This document shows, in pieces, positions 1 through 7,796 of a stretch of DNA of 64,000 nucleotides. The translations under genes and the position numbers were made by a program. The first letter of the stretch is position 1, and each line of letters opens with the position of its first letter. Origin of the DNA: Marivita sp046591575 (lineage in GTDB: Bacteria > Pseudomonadota > Alphaproteobacteria > Rhodobacterales > Rhodobacteraceae). The stretch spans positions 1 to 64,000 of the forward strand of contig NZ_JBIQWA010000006.1 of assembly GCF_046591575.1 (NCBI RefSeq), in the 5' to 3' direction. The notes below the pieces were generated by a model, which made no database searches, was not told the DNA's origin, and saw only the letters and a program-made list of their open reading frames with translations.

Positions 1-319
1 ACAGCGCCAGCCAGCGATTGAAATGCGACGAGGTGATCGGCAGGCTGGTATGCTTGGGCACCGGAGCGCCATGATACCGCCCCGTCATCAACGCAACCGA
101 CGACCAGAAATCGACCATCCGGTCCAGATGCGGACCCCAATCCGTGATCCGATCCGCAAAAATCGGACCCAGCAGCGCATCCTTGCGCACTTTGGCGTAA
201 AACCGATGAACAAGATCGTGCAACACATCTTCATCGAGACCGGTTTGCGCCATCACCGCGCGGGTCATATGCGGTCGCGCCGAAGATATGGGCGGGCTGT
301 CTGTCGAGGCGTGGGTCAA
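1..319 (-). CDS. Group III truncated haemoglobin (partial, C-terminus outside window)
   Basis: The reverse strand reads a globin-like protein with the helix-B to helix-E pattern of group III truncated haemoglobins: LVHRFYAKVRKDALLGPIF, then WGPHLDRMVDFWSS, GRYHGAPV and LPITSSHFNRWL. The C-terminal end lies beyond base 1. I chose a TTG start at 319 because AAAGGA sits about 8 bases upstream; an in-frame ATG at 268 is the alternative. Family knowledge: these small haem proteins bind O2 and NO and are often tied to NO defence. The gene is divergent from an NsrR-like repressor, which supports that role, and the 80-base gap probably holds a shared promoter. The family call is firm; the physiological ligand is inferred. 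Confidence 0.82.
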   Translation of the reverse strand, partial: MTHASTDSPPISSARPHMTRAVMAQTGLDEDVLHDLVHRFYAKVRKDALLGPIFADRITDWGPHLDRMVDFWSSVALMTGRYHGAPVPKHTSLPITSSHFNRWLAL

Positions 320-360
320 GGCGCTGTCCTTTTTACGTTGCGCTGGATCGTATGCCTGCT

Positions 361-370
361 AATACGTATT
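361..370. promoter_or_regulatory. Palindrome AATACGTATT in the globin/nsrR divergent promoter region
   Basis: AATACGTATT is a perfect 10-base palindrome centred between the globin start (319) and the regulator start (401). Its place fits an operator for the adjacent Rrf2 repressor. The binding specificity is inferred, not known. Confidence 0.35.
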
Positions 371-400
371 GTAAATGCCAATTCAAGAGCGAGATGCCGC

Positions 401-835
401 ATGCGTCTGACATCTTTCACCGATTACGGGCTTCGCATGCTCATGCGCATGGCCAGCGCGCCCGAACGGGCGTTCTCGACAGCCGAACTTGCGGATGAAT
501 TTGGCCTGTCGCGCAACCATCTCAGCAAGATCATGCAGCAACTCGCCCGTGCGGGAATCGTTGTGACGCGCCGGGGCGGCGGCGGCGGTGCCCGTCTGGC
601 TCGACCGGCGGCGGACCTCAAGCTGGGACAGCTGATTGCGGTGCTCGAAGCCGATCAACCGATTGTTGAATGTTTCGGAACCGGCGAAACCCGCTGCACG
701 ATCAACACGCAATGCCGGCTCAAGACGCGGTTGCGCGCTGCCGAAAACGCGTTCATAGCCCATCTGGACCGCTCTACCCTTGCCGATATTGCCTTACCCG
801 ACGCTGATTTCCCGCTCACATCACATCAATTTTGA
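401..835 (+). CDS. nsrR: NsrR-like Rrf2-family NO-sensing repressor
   Basis: This is a 144-residue Rrf2 winged-helix protein. It opens with MRLTSFTDYGLRMLMRMA, has the helix-turn-helix LADEFGLSRNHLSKIMQQL near residues 31-49 and a Gly-rich wing at 58-64. Three cysteines, C91, C99 and C105, sit where NsrR carries its iron-sulphur ligands. NsrR proteins repress NO-detoxification genes until NO damages the cluster. The reading frame is open further upstream, but only the start at 401 gives the family N-terminus. It is divergent from a truncated globin and 14 bases from a haem-peroxidase-like gene, which suits an NO/haem stress regulator. IscR and RirA are the other Rrf2 options; the neighbours favour NsrR. 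Confidence 0.8.
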   Translation: MRLTSFTDYGLRMLMRMASAPERAFSTAELADEFGLSRNHLSKIMQQLARAGIVVTRRGGGGGARLARPAADLKLGQLIAVLEADQPIVECFGTGETRCTINTQCRLKTRLRAAENAFIAHLDRSTLADIALPDADFPLTSHQF

Positions 836-849
836 GGAAAGGAACCGCC

Positions 850-1083
850 ATGGCGACCTGGCTACCCACCCTGATCACAAACACACCAGAAGAGGGCTAT
901 GACCTTGCCGTCAAACTGTCCCGTATTGCGATCAAACTCACCCAGCCCGATGCCGAAGCCCGCGAACGCATGCGTCCGGACTATGCCGAGGATGCAGATG
1001 CGCTGATCGCGGTCAGTCAGGTGGTTGCAACGCATTTCGCAACGATTTCCGCGGCCAACAACTATTGGCGCGACGCGTCCTGA
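850..1083 (+). CDS. Hexameric tyrosine-coordinated haem protein (HTHP)
   Basis: The 77-residue product (MATWLPTLITNTPEEGYDLA...) closely resembles, from memory, the HTHP described from the roseobacter Ruegeria (Silicibacter) pomeroyi: the same WLPTL start, DLAVKLSRIA core, ALIAVSQVVATHF helix and NNYW end. That protein is a ring-shaped hexamer whose haem is bound by a tyrosine and which has peroxidase and catalase activity. Y45 here (MRPDYAEDAD) falls at the expected ligand position. GAGGAAAGGAA lies just upstream of the ATG at 850. The gene follows nsrR by 14 bases and so is probably co-transcribed, which links it to NO or peroxide defence. No signal peptide is seen. Confidence 0.85.
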   Translation: MATWLPTLITNTPEEGYDLAVKLSRIAIKLTQPDAEARERMRPDYAEDADALIAVSQVVATHFATISAANNYWRDAS

Positions 1084-1156
1084 CACGCGGTCAAGCGGCT
1101 TTTTTATATCACTTTTAAGACATGCGTCATGTCGTCCTTGGTGGCAGGATCACACT

Positions 1157-1171
1157 ATTTGGTTGCCAAAT
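1157..1171. repeat. Inverted repeat ATTTGG-TTG-CCAAAT upstream of gdhA
   Basis: Perfect 6-base arms around a 3-base centre. It lies 130-145 bases upstream of gdhA, next to a direct repeat of TGCGACG (12-base period, from 1171) and, closer to the gene, TGCCCA-N7-TGGGCA at 1251-1269. These could be operator or leader structures of gdhA; no regulator can be named. Confidence 0.35.
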
Positions 1172-1300
1172 GCGACGTCAGATGCGACGCAGGCCTGCCT
1201 TTCCAAGCCTGCCGCTTGGAACACATTCACAGCATCAATCAAATTTGCAGTGCCCAATCACTCTGGGCAGTGCCTGTAAAAACAACGAAAAGACACTCAA

Positions 1301-2650
1301 GTGAACATGATTGACGAAAAACTCCAACCCATCCTAAGCACCGTTCTGCATCGCAACGCAGGCGAGGCTGAATTCCACCAAGCGGTGCGCGAAGTGCTGG
1401 AAAGCCTTGGCCGCGTGATTGCCCGGCATCCCGAATATGCCGACGAGGCCCTGATCGAACGGATTTGCGAACCAGAACGCCAGATCATCTTTCGCGTGCC
1501 CTGGATCGACGACAACGATCAGGTTCAGATCAATCGCGGCTTTCGCGTTCAGTTCAATTCGGCATTGGGGCCATACAAGGGCGGCGTGCGGTTTCATCCG
1601 TCTGTGAATATCGGCATTGTCAAATTCCTCGGGTTTGAGCAGATCTTCAAGAACGCGTTGAGCGGTTTGCCCATTGGCGGCGGCAAGGGCGGGTCCGATT
1701 TCGACCCCAAAGGCAGGTCGGACCGGGAAATCATGCGCTTTTGCCAATCCTTTATGGTCGAGCTGCACCGCCATATTGGTGAATATGTCGATGTGCCCGC
1801 AGGCGATATCGGCGTTGGCGCGCGCGAGATCGGCTATATGTTCGGCATGTATAAACGCCTGAACAACCGGTTCGAAGCTGGCGTTCTGACTGGCAAAGGT
1901 CTGGTCTATGGCGGGTCGCGGGCGCGCAAGGAAGCCACAGGTTTCGGCACCGTCTATTTTGTCCGCTCGATGCTGGAAAACATGGGAACAGATTTCGAAG
2001 ACAAGCGCTGTGTTGTCTCGGGATCGGGAAATGTGGCCATTTACGCGATGCAAAAGATCAACGCGTTCGGCGGTAAGGTTGTGGCCTGTTCGGACAGCGG
2101 CGGTGTCATCATTGATGAAGATGGCATCGACCTTGATCTGGTCCGCGAGATCAAGGAAGAGCGGCGCGGCCGGATTTCGGAATATGCCGAGGCCAAGGGT
2201 GCGGGATGCACCTATAAGCACGGTGGCAATATCTGGGATGTGCCCTGCGATCTGGCCTTTCCCTGCGCCACCCAGAACGAGCTCGACGGGCGGGACGCCA
2301 AAGCGCTGATCAAAAACGGCGTCACCGTCGTCGCCGAAGGGGCCAACATGCCCTGCACCCCCGAAGCGGTCAAACAGTTCCAGGCCGCCGGAGTGCGCTT
2401 TGCGCCCGGCAAAGCCGCCAATGCGGGCGGCGTGGCGACTTCGGCGCTCGAGATGCAGCAAAACGCCAGCCGCGACAGCTGGAGCTTTGAGAAGACCGAA
2501 GAACGGCTGGCCGAGATCATGGGAAATATCCACGATTCCTGTGTGCAAACCGCCGACGAATATGGCGCACCGGATGATTATGTCCTGGGCGCGAATATCG
2601 CGGGCTTCCTGCGGGTGGCCGACGCCATGCGGGCCATGGGTGTTATCTAG
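1301..2650 (+). CDS. gdhA: NADP-type glutamate dehydrogenase
   Basis: The 449-residue product makes glutamate from 2-oxoglutarate, ammonium and NAD(P)H in the cytoplasm. It has the hexameric GDH family hallmarks: PYKGGVRFHP at 91-100, the catalytic-lysine segment GGGKGGSDFDPKG at 126-138, and a dinucleotide-binding GSGNVA segment near residue 240. The length is typical of the bacterial 50-kDa class. The start is GTG at 1301 or ATG at 1307; neither has a strong ribosome-binding site. The gene stands alone between the haem-protein gene and the convergent norEF pair, and its leader carries several dyads. The NADP preference comes from family resemblance only. Confidence 0.95.
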   Translation: MNMIDEKLQPILSTVLHRNAGEAEFHQAVREVLESLGRVIARHPEYADEALIERICEPERQIIFRVPWIDDNDQVQINRGFRVQFNSALGPYKGGVRFHPSVNIGIVKFLGFEQIFKNALSGLPIGGGKGGSDFDPKGRSDREIMRFCQSFMVELHRHIGEYVDVPAGDIGVGAREIGYMFGMYKRLNNRFEAGVLTGKGLVYGGSRARKEATGFGTVYFVRSMLENMGTDFEDKRCVVSGSGNVAIYAMQKINAFGGKVVACSDSGGVIIDEDGIDLDLVREIKEERRGRISEYAEAKGAGCTYKHGGNIWDVPCDLAFPCATQNELDGRDAKALIKNGVTVVAEGANMPCTPEAVKQFQAAGVRFAPGKAANAGGVATSALEMQQNASRDSWSFEKTEERLAEIMGNIHDSCVQTADEYGAPDDYVLGANIAGFLRVADAMRAMGVI

Positions 2651-2670
2651 ACACCCAAGCCGACACCGGA

Positions 2671-2698
2671 ACGCCGCGCAGCACATCTTGCGCGGCGT
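2671..2698. terminator. Strong hairpin between convergent gdhA and norF
   Basis: ACGCCGCGCA and TGCGCGGCGT form perfect 10-base arms around an 8-base loop, 20 bases after the gdhA stop and 28 bases before the end of norF. There is no T-run on either side, so it may act as a transcript-stabilising hairpin or as an L-shaped terminator serving both genes. Confidence 0.6.
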
Positions 2699-2725
2699 CG
2701 AGGCCGCCAACGGCCCTTTGACCGC

Positions 2726-2995
2726 TTACATCAGAAGCGGAACAAGATAGAGCCCAAGCAGCAACAGGCACAGCGCGGTCAACGCCACATCAAACCCCCG
2801 CCGCCATGTCGGTGCGGAGGCCAGCCCCAGATATTGCGCCAGGATGATCCGCGCTTTTTGCCAGGCCAGCACCATCACTGCCACACCTGCCGCAACGGGC
2901 CATTGCACGTAGACACCCGAAAGCGACAGGGCGGTTGACCCGAGGCTCAGGGCAACAAGCAACGCCCAGGCGATATAAAGAGATCGTTGTGTCAT
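2726..2995 (-). CDS. norF: NorF-like small membrane protein
   Basis: The 89-residue hydrophobic protein has about three membrane spans (near residues 7-25, 31-48 and 68-88) and a short basic loop, as in NorF/COX-IV-like partners of NorE. Its start overlaps the norE stop by four bases (ATGA), so the two are translated together. In Paracoccus, NorE and NorF are non-catalytic proteins that help nitric oxide reductase activity. The small size and lack of motifs make the call depend on position beside norE. Confidence 0.75.
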   Translation of the reverse strand: MTQRSLYIAWALLVALSLGSTALSLSGVYVQWPVAAGVAVMVLAWQKARIILAQYLGLASAPTWRRGFDVALTALCLLLLGLYLVPLLM

Positions 2996-3540
2996 TGCAG
3001 CAGATAGATCACTGGAAACAGCAGCACCCAGACCAGATCAACCATATGCCAGAACGCTGTCGCGTCCTCGATATTGTCGATATGATCGCGCCAGGCCACA
3101 AGCAGCAAAAGCACCACTCCGGCGGCGACATGCGCGGCATGAAACCCGGTCAGCATGAAGTAGAAGTTGAAAAACACATGTGTGTCCCAGACGATGCCAT
3201 CCGCCGCCTTTGACGCAAACTCTGCGCCTTTGATCCACAGGAACACTATCCCAAGGACTGCCGCCGCAATCAGGGCAAGCCGCGCGCGGCCGCGCTGACC
3301 GGCGCGGCGCAGCTGGCAGGCCATTGCCGCCAGAAAACCGCTGGTGATCAGGACAACGGTGTTGATGGCAGCACCGGTCCGGTCGAGCATATCCTGCGCT
3401 TCTGCAAAGCCTGTTGGGTCGGTGATCCGAACAGACAGAAACACAATCAGCCCGGCCCCGAAAACCAGCACTTCACTGATGATGAGAATCCACATCAACA
3501 ACTCGCCTGGCAGTTCATCCAACGCAGTTTTACCAGTCAT
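2992..3540 (-). CDS. norE: NorE, cytochrome c oxidase subunit III family
   Basis: The 182-residue protein has five predicted membrane segments and matches the short subunit-III-like NorE family: ELLMWILIISEVLVFGAGL at the start, NTVVLITSGFLAAMA in the middle, and FYFMLTGFHAAHVAAG near residue 130, with the conserved FHAxHV motif. I take the ATG at 3540, which has AAAGGTG eight bases upstream, over a TTG at 3558. NorE supports NO reductase function or assembly; it carries no metal site. The gene is read away from the main nor operon and has no perfect TTG-N8-CAA box in its leader, so its control may differ. Confidence 0.85.
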   Translation of the reverse strand: MTGKTALDELPGELLMWILIISEVLVFGAGLIVFLSVRITDPTGFAEAQDMLDRTGAAINTVVLITSGFLAAMACQLRRAGQRGRARLALIAAAVLGIVFLWIKGAEFASKAADGIVWDTHVFFNFYFMLTGFHAAHVAAGVVLLLLVAWRDHIDNIEDATAFWHMVDLVWVLLFPVIYLLQ

Positions 3541-3762
3541 GGGGTGAACACCTTTCAAAGCACTCTGGCCACGAGACGGCCTGTGTCGTTCTGTGCATGT
3601 CCTGCGGATCGTGAGCCGCAGGCTTCAGTCTATCCGGTCACCACTCAACCGCAAGTCACTGTTTTTGTTGATCGCAATTTCCGACTATTTTTGTCGGTAA
3701 GCTTGCATTTCGACTCGTCCAAACGTATTAGTATTAGAGATACCAATTCACAAGGCCAATCG

Positions 3763-4176
3763 ATGTCACTGACCGCCTGTCACAGCAATTCACCCAGCAG
3801 GCCGCTATCCCACCTACGGCGGCTTGGCTGGCAGGTTTTGGGTTTCGTTGCACTTGGCCTTGGGGCGCTTGGGGTGGTGCTGCCGTTATTGCCGACAACG
3901 CCGCTGGTGATTCTGGCCACCTTCGCCTTTGCCAAAAGCTCACCTGCGCTGCACGCTTGGCTGATCCGAAACAAGATATTCGGCCCCATTATTGCCGATT
4001 GGCAATCCAATGGGGTGATTGCACCGCGTTACAAGATCCTTGCCCTGTCGATGATGCTTGGCGCTTTGTTGCTCTCGGTCCTGTTGGCTATGTCTGCACT
4101 GGTTCTTGGCATTCAACTGATCTGCATGGGGCTTGCAGCCTGTTTTATCTTGACCCGCCCAAGCCGCGCAAAATGA
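3763..4176 (+). CDS. DUF454 (YbaN-like) small membrane protein
   Basis: The 137-residue product has the DUF454 pattern: GLGALGVVLPLLPTTPLVIL followed by a short FAKSSPALHAWL segment and two further hydrophobic segments. In other bacteria the family is an inner-membrane protein of unknown job. The ATG at 3763 gives a sensible N-terminus after a leader that is open further upstream. The gene is divergent from norE and 79 bases before hemN. Several alphaproteobacterial denitrification and FNR clusters contain such a gene, so a link to anaerobic haem metabolism is plausible but inferred. Confidence 0.8.
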   Translation: MSLTACHSNSPSRPLSHLRRLGWQVLGFVALGLGALGVVLPLLPTTPLVILATFAFAKSSPALHAWLIRNKIFGPIIADWQSNGVIAPRYKILALSMMLGALLLSVLLAMSALVLGIQLICMGLAACFILTRPSRAK

Positions 4177-4207
4177 TACCTGTCATGCGCATCTTTGATC
4201 GCGCAAT

Positions 4208-4221
4208 TTGATCTAAGGCAA
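4208..4221. promoter_or_regulatory. FNR/NnrR-type box (TTG-N8-CAA) upstream of hemN
   Basis: TTGATCTAAGGCAA matches the TTG-N8-CAA core of FNR-family sites, with an exact TTGAT left half. It lies 35 bases before the hemN start. FnrL control of hemN is known in Rhodobacter, so FnrL or the NnrR encoded in this window are likely binders. Confidence 0.75.
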
Positions 4222-4255
4222 AGTCGCCGCGATCATTGCGCTTCATAAAGGGCGT

Positions 4256-5611
4256 ATGGAACATATCGAAACACTCAAGGCGCTTGGCCTTTTTGATGCG
4301 CGCGTGCCGCGCTATACGTCTTATCCGACTGCGGCGGTCTTTTCGCCGCAGACGGGCGCGGGCTTTCAGCACAGCGCACTTGAAAAGCTTGATCCGAACG
4401 ATCCTGTCTCGGTCTATATCCACATCCCGTTTTGCGAACGGCTGTGTTGGTTCTGTGCCTGCCACACGCAAGGCACCCAAACCCTTGGCCCCGTAGAAAG
4501 CTATATCGAATCGCTTGAGGCAGAGCTTGAGCTGCTGCGCCACACCATTCCTGACGGTCTGCGCATGGGCCGTTTGCATTGGGGCGGCGGAACGCCCACC
4601 ATTTTGCCCCCAGAGCTGATTCACCGATTGGCCCGCGCGATCCGGTCTGTCTTTCCGCAAAGCGAAAATTTCGAGTTTTCCGTCGAGATTGATCCGACAA
4701 TGGTGGACCGCGCCAAGATTGATGCGCTGGCCGCCGAAGGCATGACCCGCGCCTCTATCGGGATTCAGGATTTTGATCCCGAGGTGCAACAGGCGATTGG
4801 CCGTCTGCAACCCTTTGACGTGACCCGCGCCTGTGTCGACGATCTGCGTGACGCGGGCATCACATCGCTGAACACCGATCTTGTTTACGGTCTGCCGCAC
4901 CAAAGCCTTGCGCGGATCGAAGACACCATCGACAAGGTTCTGACCTTTGCTCCGGACCGGGTTGCGCTGTTTGGCTATGCGCATGTGCCGTGGGTATCAA
5001 AACGGCAGAAACTGATCGACGAGGATGCGCTGCCCGATGATCTGGCCCGCTACACACTGGCCACCCGCGCCGGTGAACGCTTTGTCGAGGCGGGGTTGAC
5101 CTCGATCGGGATTGACCACTTTGCCCGTCCCGAAGACGATCTTGCCACATCGCTGGCCGCCGGGCGCTTGCGTCGGAATTTCCAGGGCTACACCGCCGAC
5201 ACCTGTCAAACCCTGATCGGGCTTGGTGCCTCGTCCATTTCGCGGTTTCCGGAAGGCTATGTGCAAAACGCACCCGCCACCGCCGCCTATAAGCAACGCA
5301 TCGCGGCAGGCGAATTCCCCGGCGCGCGCGGATATCACATGACCGCCGAAGACCACCTGCGCGCCCGCGCAATCGAGCGTCTGATGTGCGAGTTCCGCGT
5401 GGATCTGGATGATCTGAGCGCCGAATTCGGACCACGGGCTCACTCGCTTGCCCCGCTCTTGACCGAAATGGCCGATCGGTTCGCGCCGTTCACACAGCTG
5501 GAGGGAACCCGTCTGTCCATCGCGCCCGAAGGCCAGCCTTTGACGCGTATCATCGCCTCGGTTCTGGACCAGCATGTGCCGGAAGGCGTGCGCTACTCGC
5601 GCGCGTCGTAA
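4256..5611 (+). CDS. hemN: Oxygen-independent coproporphyrinogen III oxidase
   Basis: The 451-residue radical-SAM enzyme oxidatively decarboxylates coproporphyrinogen III to protoporphyrinogen IX without oxygen, feeding haem for the nor and cytochrome proteins. C60, C64 and C67 (in CERLCWFC) bind the 4Fe-4S cluster, and the fourth cysteine, C69, follows as in true HemN. The GGGTPT SAM motif is at 110-115, and VYGLPHQS follows later. The N-terminal PRYTSYPTA segment distinguishes HemN from HemW-like proteins. AAAGGGCGT precedes the ATG at 4256. A near-perfect FNR box 35 bases upstream suggests anaerobic induction. The length is normal and nothing is missing. Confidence 0.96.
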   Translation: MEHIETLKALGLFDARVPRYTSYPTAAVFSPQTGAGFQHSALEKLDPNDPVSVYIHIPFCERLCWFCACHTQGTQTLGPVESYIESLEAELELLRHTIPDGLRMGRLHWGGGTPTILPPELIHRLARAIRSVFPQSENFEFSVEIDPTMVDRAKIDALAAEGMTRASIGIQDFDPEVQQAIGRLQPFDVTRACVDDLRDAGITSLNTDLVYGLPHQSLARIEDTIDKVLTFAPDRVALFGYAHVPWVSKRQKLIDEDALPDDLARYTLATRAGERFVEAGLTSIGIDHFARPEDDLATSLAAGRLRRNFQGYTADTCQTLIGLGASSISRFPEGYVQNAPATAAYKQRIAAGEFPGARGYHMTAEDHLRARAIERLMCEFRVDLDDLSAEFGPRAHSLAPLLTEMADRFAPFTQLEGTRLSIAPEGQPLTRIIASVLDQHVPEGVRYSRAS

Positions 5612-5634
5612 TCACCACTCACGATCTGACGAAA

Positions 5635-5664
5635 ACCGCGCCCGGCCTCCCGGGCGCGGTTTTT
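5635..5664. terminator. Bidirectional intrinsic terminator between hemN and nnrU
   Basis: ACCGCGCCCGG and CCGGGCGCGGT are perfect 11-base arms around CCTC, with AAAA before and TTTTT after. It can stop transcription from hemN on one strand and from the long nor-nnrS-nnrU operon on the other. Confidence 0.92.
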
Positions 5665-5668
5665 GCGT

Positions 5669-6337
5669 CTACAGCGCATAGACTCCGATCACAATCGGAT
5701 GCAGCGCCAGCAACGCGACAAAGGTCACCACCCCGGCCACCAATCGCAGCGCCGCACCAGACCAGGACGCGGGTGCCTGAATCAGCGGAGCCTGCGCGAC
5801 CGCCCTGTTCAGGCTGTCCCATGCCTCGGCCCCCATCTCGCGCCGCTTGCGACGATTGATCAAAGCGCGGCCGGCGATGGCAAATCCGCCAAGCACGCCA
5901 AACAAGATCACATGCGCCACATCCCCGTTGGGAAGCAGATGCAACCCCGCCCAAAGCGCCAGAGCCAGCAACACAGGATGCCGCGTCAGGCGAACGATGC
6001 CCGGACGCGCCGGATCAAACTGATCATTCCGCGACCCGCCAAAGGAAAACGGATTGGGCCGCGCCAGCGTGAAGGCAAGGATCACGCACACCGCCAGCAT
6101 CCCCAGATGAACCACATGGCGCTGCCAGGTCATCTGCGGCCAAAGCTCGACATAGGGTGCCTCGCCCGCTGACCAGATCAGCAGGGACAGCATGCCAATC
6201 GACAGGATCGAATATCCGATGCCAAAACCCCTGCTGCCAACCTGCGCCGTGATGCGCGATTTGACAGCGGGCCGCACCGGGATCGAATGGGTGACGAAAA
6301 ACAGCGCGAAGATGCCGGTAAACCCAAGCCAGCTCAT
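5669..6337 (-). CDS. nnrU: NnrU family membrane protein
   Basis: The 222-residue protein is almost entirely hydrophobic with about six membrane segments. It shows the NnrU/isoprenylcysteine-methyltransferase-like region LARPNPFSFGG...RLTRHPVLLALALWAG. NnrU was found in Rhodobacter as a gene needed for nitrite and NO reduction; its chemistry is unknown. The ATG at 6337 overlaps the nnrS stop by four bases, so I reject the longer in-frame extension. This is the last gene of the norCBQD-nnrS-nnrU unit and ends five bases after the intrinsic terminator. Confidence 0.87.
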   Translation of the reverse strand: MSWLGFTGIFALFFVTHSIPVRPAVKSRITAQVGSRGFGIGYSILSIGMLSLLIWSAGEAPYVELWPQMTWQRHVVHLGMLAVCVILAFTLARPNPFSFGGSRNDQFDPARPGIVRLTRHPVLLALALWAGLHLLPNGDVAHVILFGVLGGFAIAGRALINRRKRREMGAEAWDSLNRAVAQAPLIQAPASWSGAALRLVAGVVTFVALLALHPIVIGVYAL

Positions 6338-7527
6338 GCCGGTTTCTCGGGTTTCTGCCGCAAGAGGGACGGGCCATATGCCACCGCGAAACCTGCGAAT
6401 GCCAAGACCCACAATACGCCAGAGACATAGCTCAGCTCAAGAAAAAGGGACGTCCAGAACCGCGCAAGCACCGATCCAAAGAGGCACAGATAAATGACCA
6501 CGGTCATTGGGCTGGCCGTCAACGCCTGCCCGGTGTGGCCCAAAGTGGCGCGTGTCATCACCGCAAGGGTCATCGCCCCGATCGCACCGGTCATCCACAA
6601 ATGCTGCGCCCCGGCTGTGCCCGGATTGCCAAGGATCTGATCCAGCCCCAATGCCAATGCGCCCAGCGGGATAAACACGTAGGACACGTGCAACACCCAA
6701 ACCAGAGGCTCGCTCAGCGTGTGATGCGCCTGCCAGCGGCTTTGGCGCGCCAGATGAAGCACCGCAAAGACAACCAGCGCCACGCCAATATAGACGTCAA
6801 ACGGGTTTACGACCCAAGCCAGCAGGACGGGAATGCTGAACAAGAGCACAATCTTGTCAAAGCGCTGCATCGGCGGGGCCGGACGCGCCGGATTGTCCTG
6901 TCGTGCCAGCCAGTTGCGCGTGAAGGACGGAATGATGCGTCCGCCGATCACACAGATCATCATGACCGCCGTAGCCACACCAAGCCGAAGTCCGACGCCC
7001 TGTGCGGCATAGCCTCCGGTGACTGCCTCGTAGTGAAACAGTGCATTGGCCAAAGCAAAGACCGCCAGTAACGCCAGCACAATAAGGTTGCGCCAGTTCT
7101 TGCCCGCCACAATCTCGCGCAGGATCAGGCCCCCCAGAACCAGCGGAAAGGCGAGGTCGATCACCGGGGCCACCGCGACAGGCAAAGCCGCCGAAAACAG
7201 AATGGCAATCCGGCCAGCCACCCACAGCCCAAACAAGGCGGCCAGCCGCCAACCGACCATGGGCAACCGCCCGGTCCAGTTCGGCACCGCCGTCAGAAGA
7301 AATCCGGCAAGCACCGCGCCAAGATAGCCAAACAGGAATTCATGCGCATGCCACGAGACCCGGTCCATGCGCGAGGGCAGATCAATCGCACCGGACAGCG
7401 CGACCAGCCACAGGCCCATCGCCAGCACGACCCAGATCGCTCCGAACAGAAAGAAGGGCCTGAACCCAAAGCTGAATAGCGCCGGCCCCTGCCAAGCGCG
7501 CATCTGCTCTGCCGAAGTTTGTGCCAT
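6334..7527 (-). CDS. nnrS: NnrS family haem-copper membrane protein
   Basis: The 397-residue protein has about 12 membrane spans. It starts with the NnrS signature PALFSFGFRPFFLFGA and keeps the conserved histidines of WHAHEFLFGY (near 60-70), LFHYEA and the long IGGRIIPSFTRNWL segment. NnrS proteins bind haem and copper and help cells withstand nitrosative stress; expression is NnrR-controlled in Rhodobacter. Its ATG overlaps the stop of the preceding small gene by one base (TAATG) and its own stop overlaps nnrU. The family assignment is secure; the reaction is not known. Confidence 0.93.
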   Translation of the reverse strand: MAQTSAEQMRAWQGPALFSFGFRPFFLFGAIWVVLAMGLWLVALSGAIDLPSRMDRVSWHAHEFLFGYLGAVLAGFLLTAVPNWTGRLPMVGWRLAALFGLWVAGRIAILFSAALPVAVAPVIDLAFPLVLGGLILREIVAGKNWRNLIVLALLAVFALANALFHYEAVTGGYAAQGVGLRLGVATAVMMICVIGGRIIPSFTRNWLARQDNPARPAPPMQRFDKIVLLFSIPVLLAWVVNPFDVYIGVALVVFAVLHLARQSRWQAHHTLSEPLVWVLHVSYVFIPLGALALGLDQILGNPGTAGAQHLWMTGAIGAMTLAVMTRATLGHTGQALTASPMTVVIYLCLFGSVLARFWTSLFLELSYVSGVLWVLAFAGFAVAYGPSLLRQKPEKPA

Positions 7528-7796
7528 TACGTGGCTCCCGTATCCTTAGTGCCCATATCTGTTCTGATCGTGCTGATCACTGTGCCGTCTTCCGAACAGG
7601 TCAGCCGCACGCGTTTACCATTGTGATAGAATGTCAGACGAAACTTTCCGGCGTCTTCATCCGCGCCCTGTTCGTATTTGCTGGTAATCTGACCCCGCCG
7701 CATTTTGCCCTGCACCTCGGCGGGGTCAAGGCCCAGAAGCGGGCCAAGATCATGTGCGTCAATCACCGGTTGGCCACTGTCCAGTTCGATTTTCAT
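7527..7796 (-). CDS. Small cytoplasmic denitrification-cluster protein (DUF6522-like)
   Basis: The 89-residue soluble protein starts MKIELDSGQPVIDAHDLGPL and continues through GKMRRGQITSKYEQG and FRLTFYHNGKRVRLTCSEDG. It resembles the uncharacterised DUF6522 family seen in alphaproteobacterial nor/nos clusters. The C-terminal half reads as a small beta-rich fold. The ATG at 7796 overlaps the upstream stop by three bases, which decides the start. Co-translation with nnrS suggests a part in NO reductase maturation or regulation, but no function is known. Confidence 0.72.
   Translation of the reverse strand: MKIELDSGQPVIDAHDLGPLLGLDPAEVQGKMRRGQITSKYEQGADEDAGKFRLTFYHNGKRVRLTCSEDGTVISTIRTDMGTKDTGAT

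Noticed and set aside
3665..3677. FNR-like TTGTTGATCGCAA in the norE/DUF454 leader
   Set aside because: The spacer is seven bases rather than eight, which is outside the normal FNR-family spacing, so it was not listed as a site.
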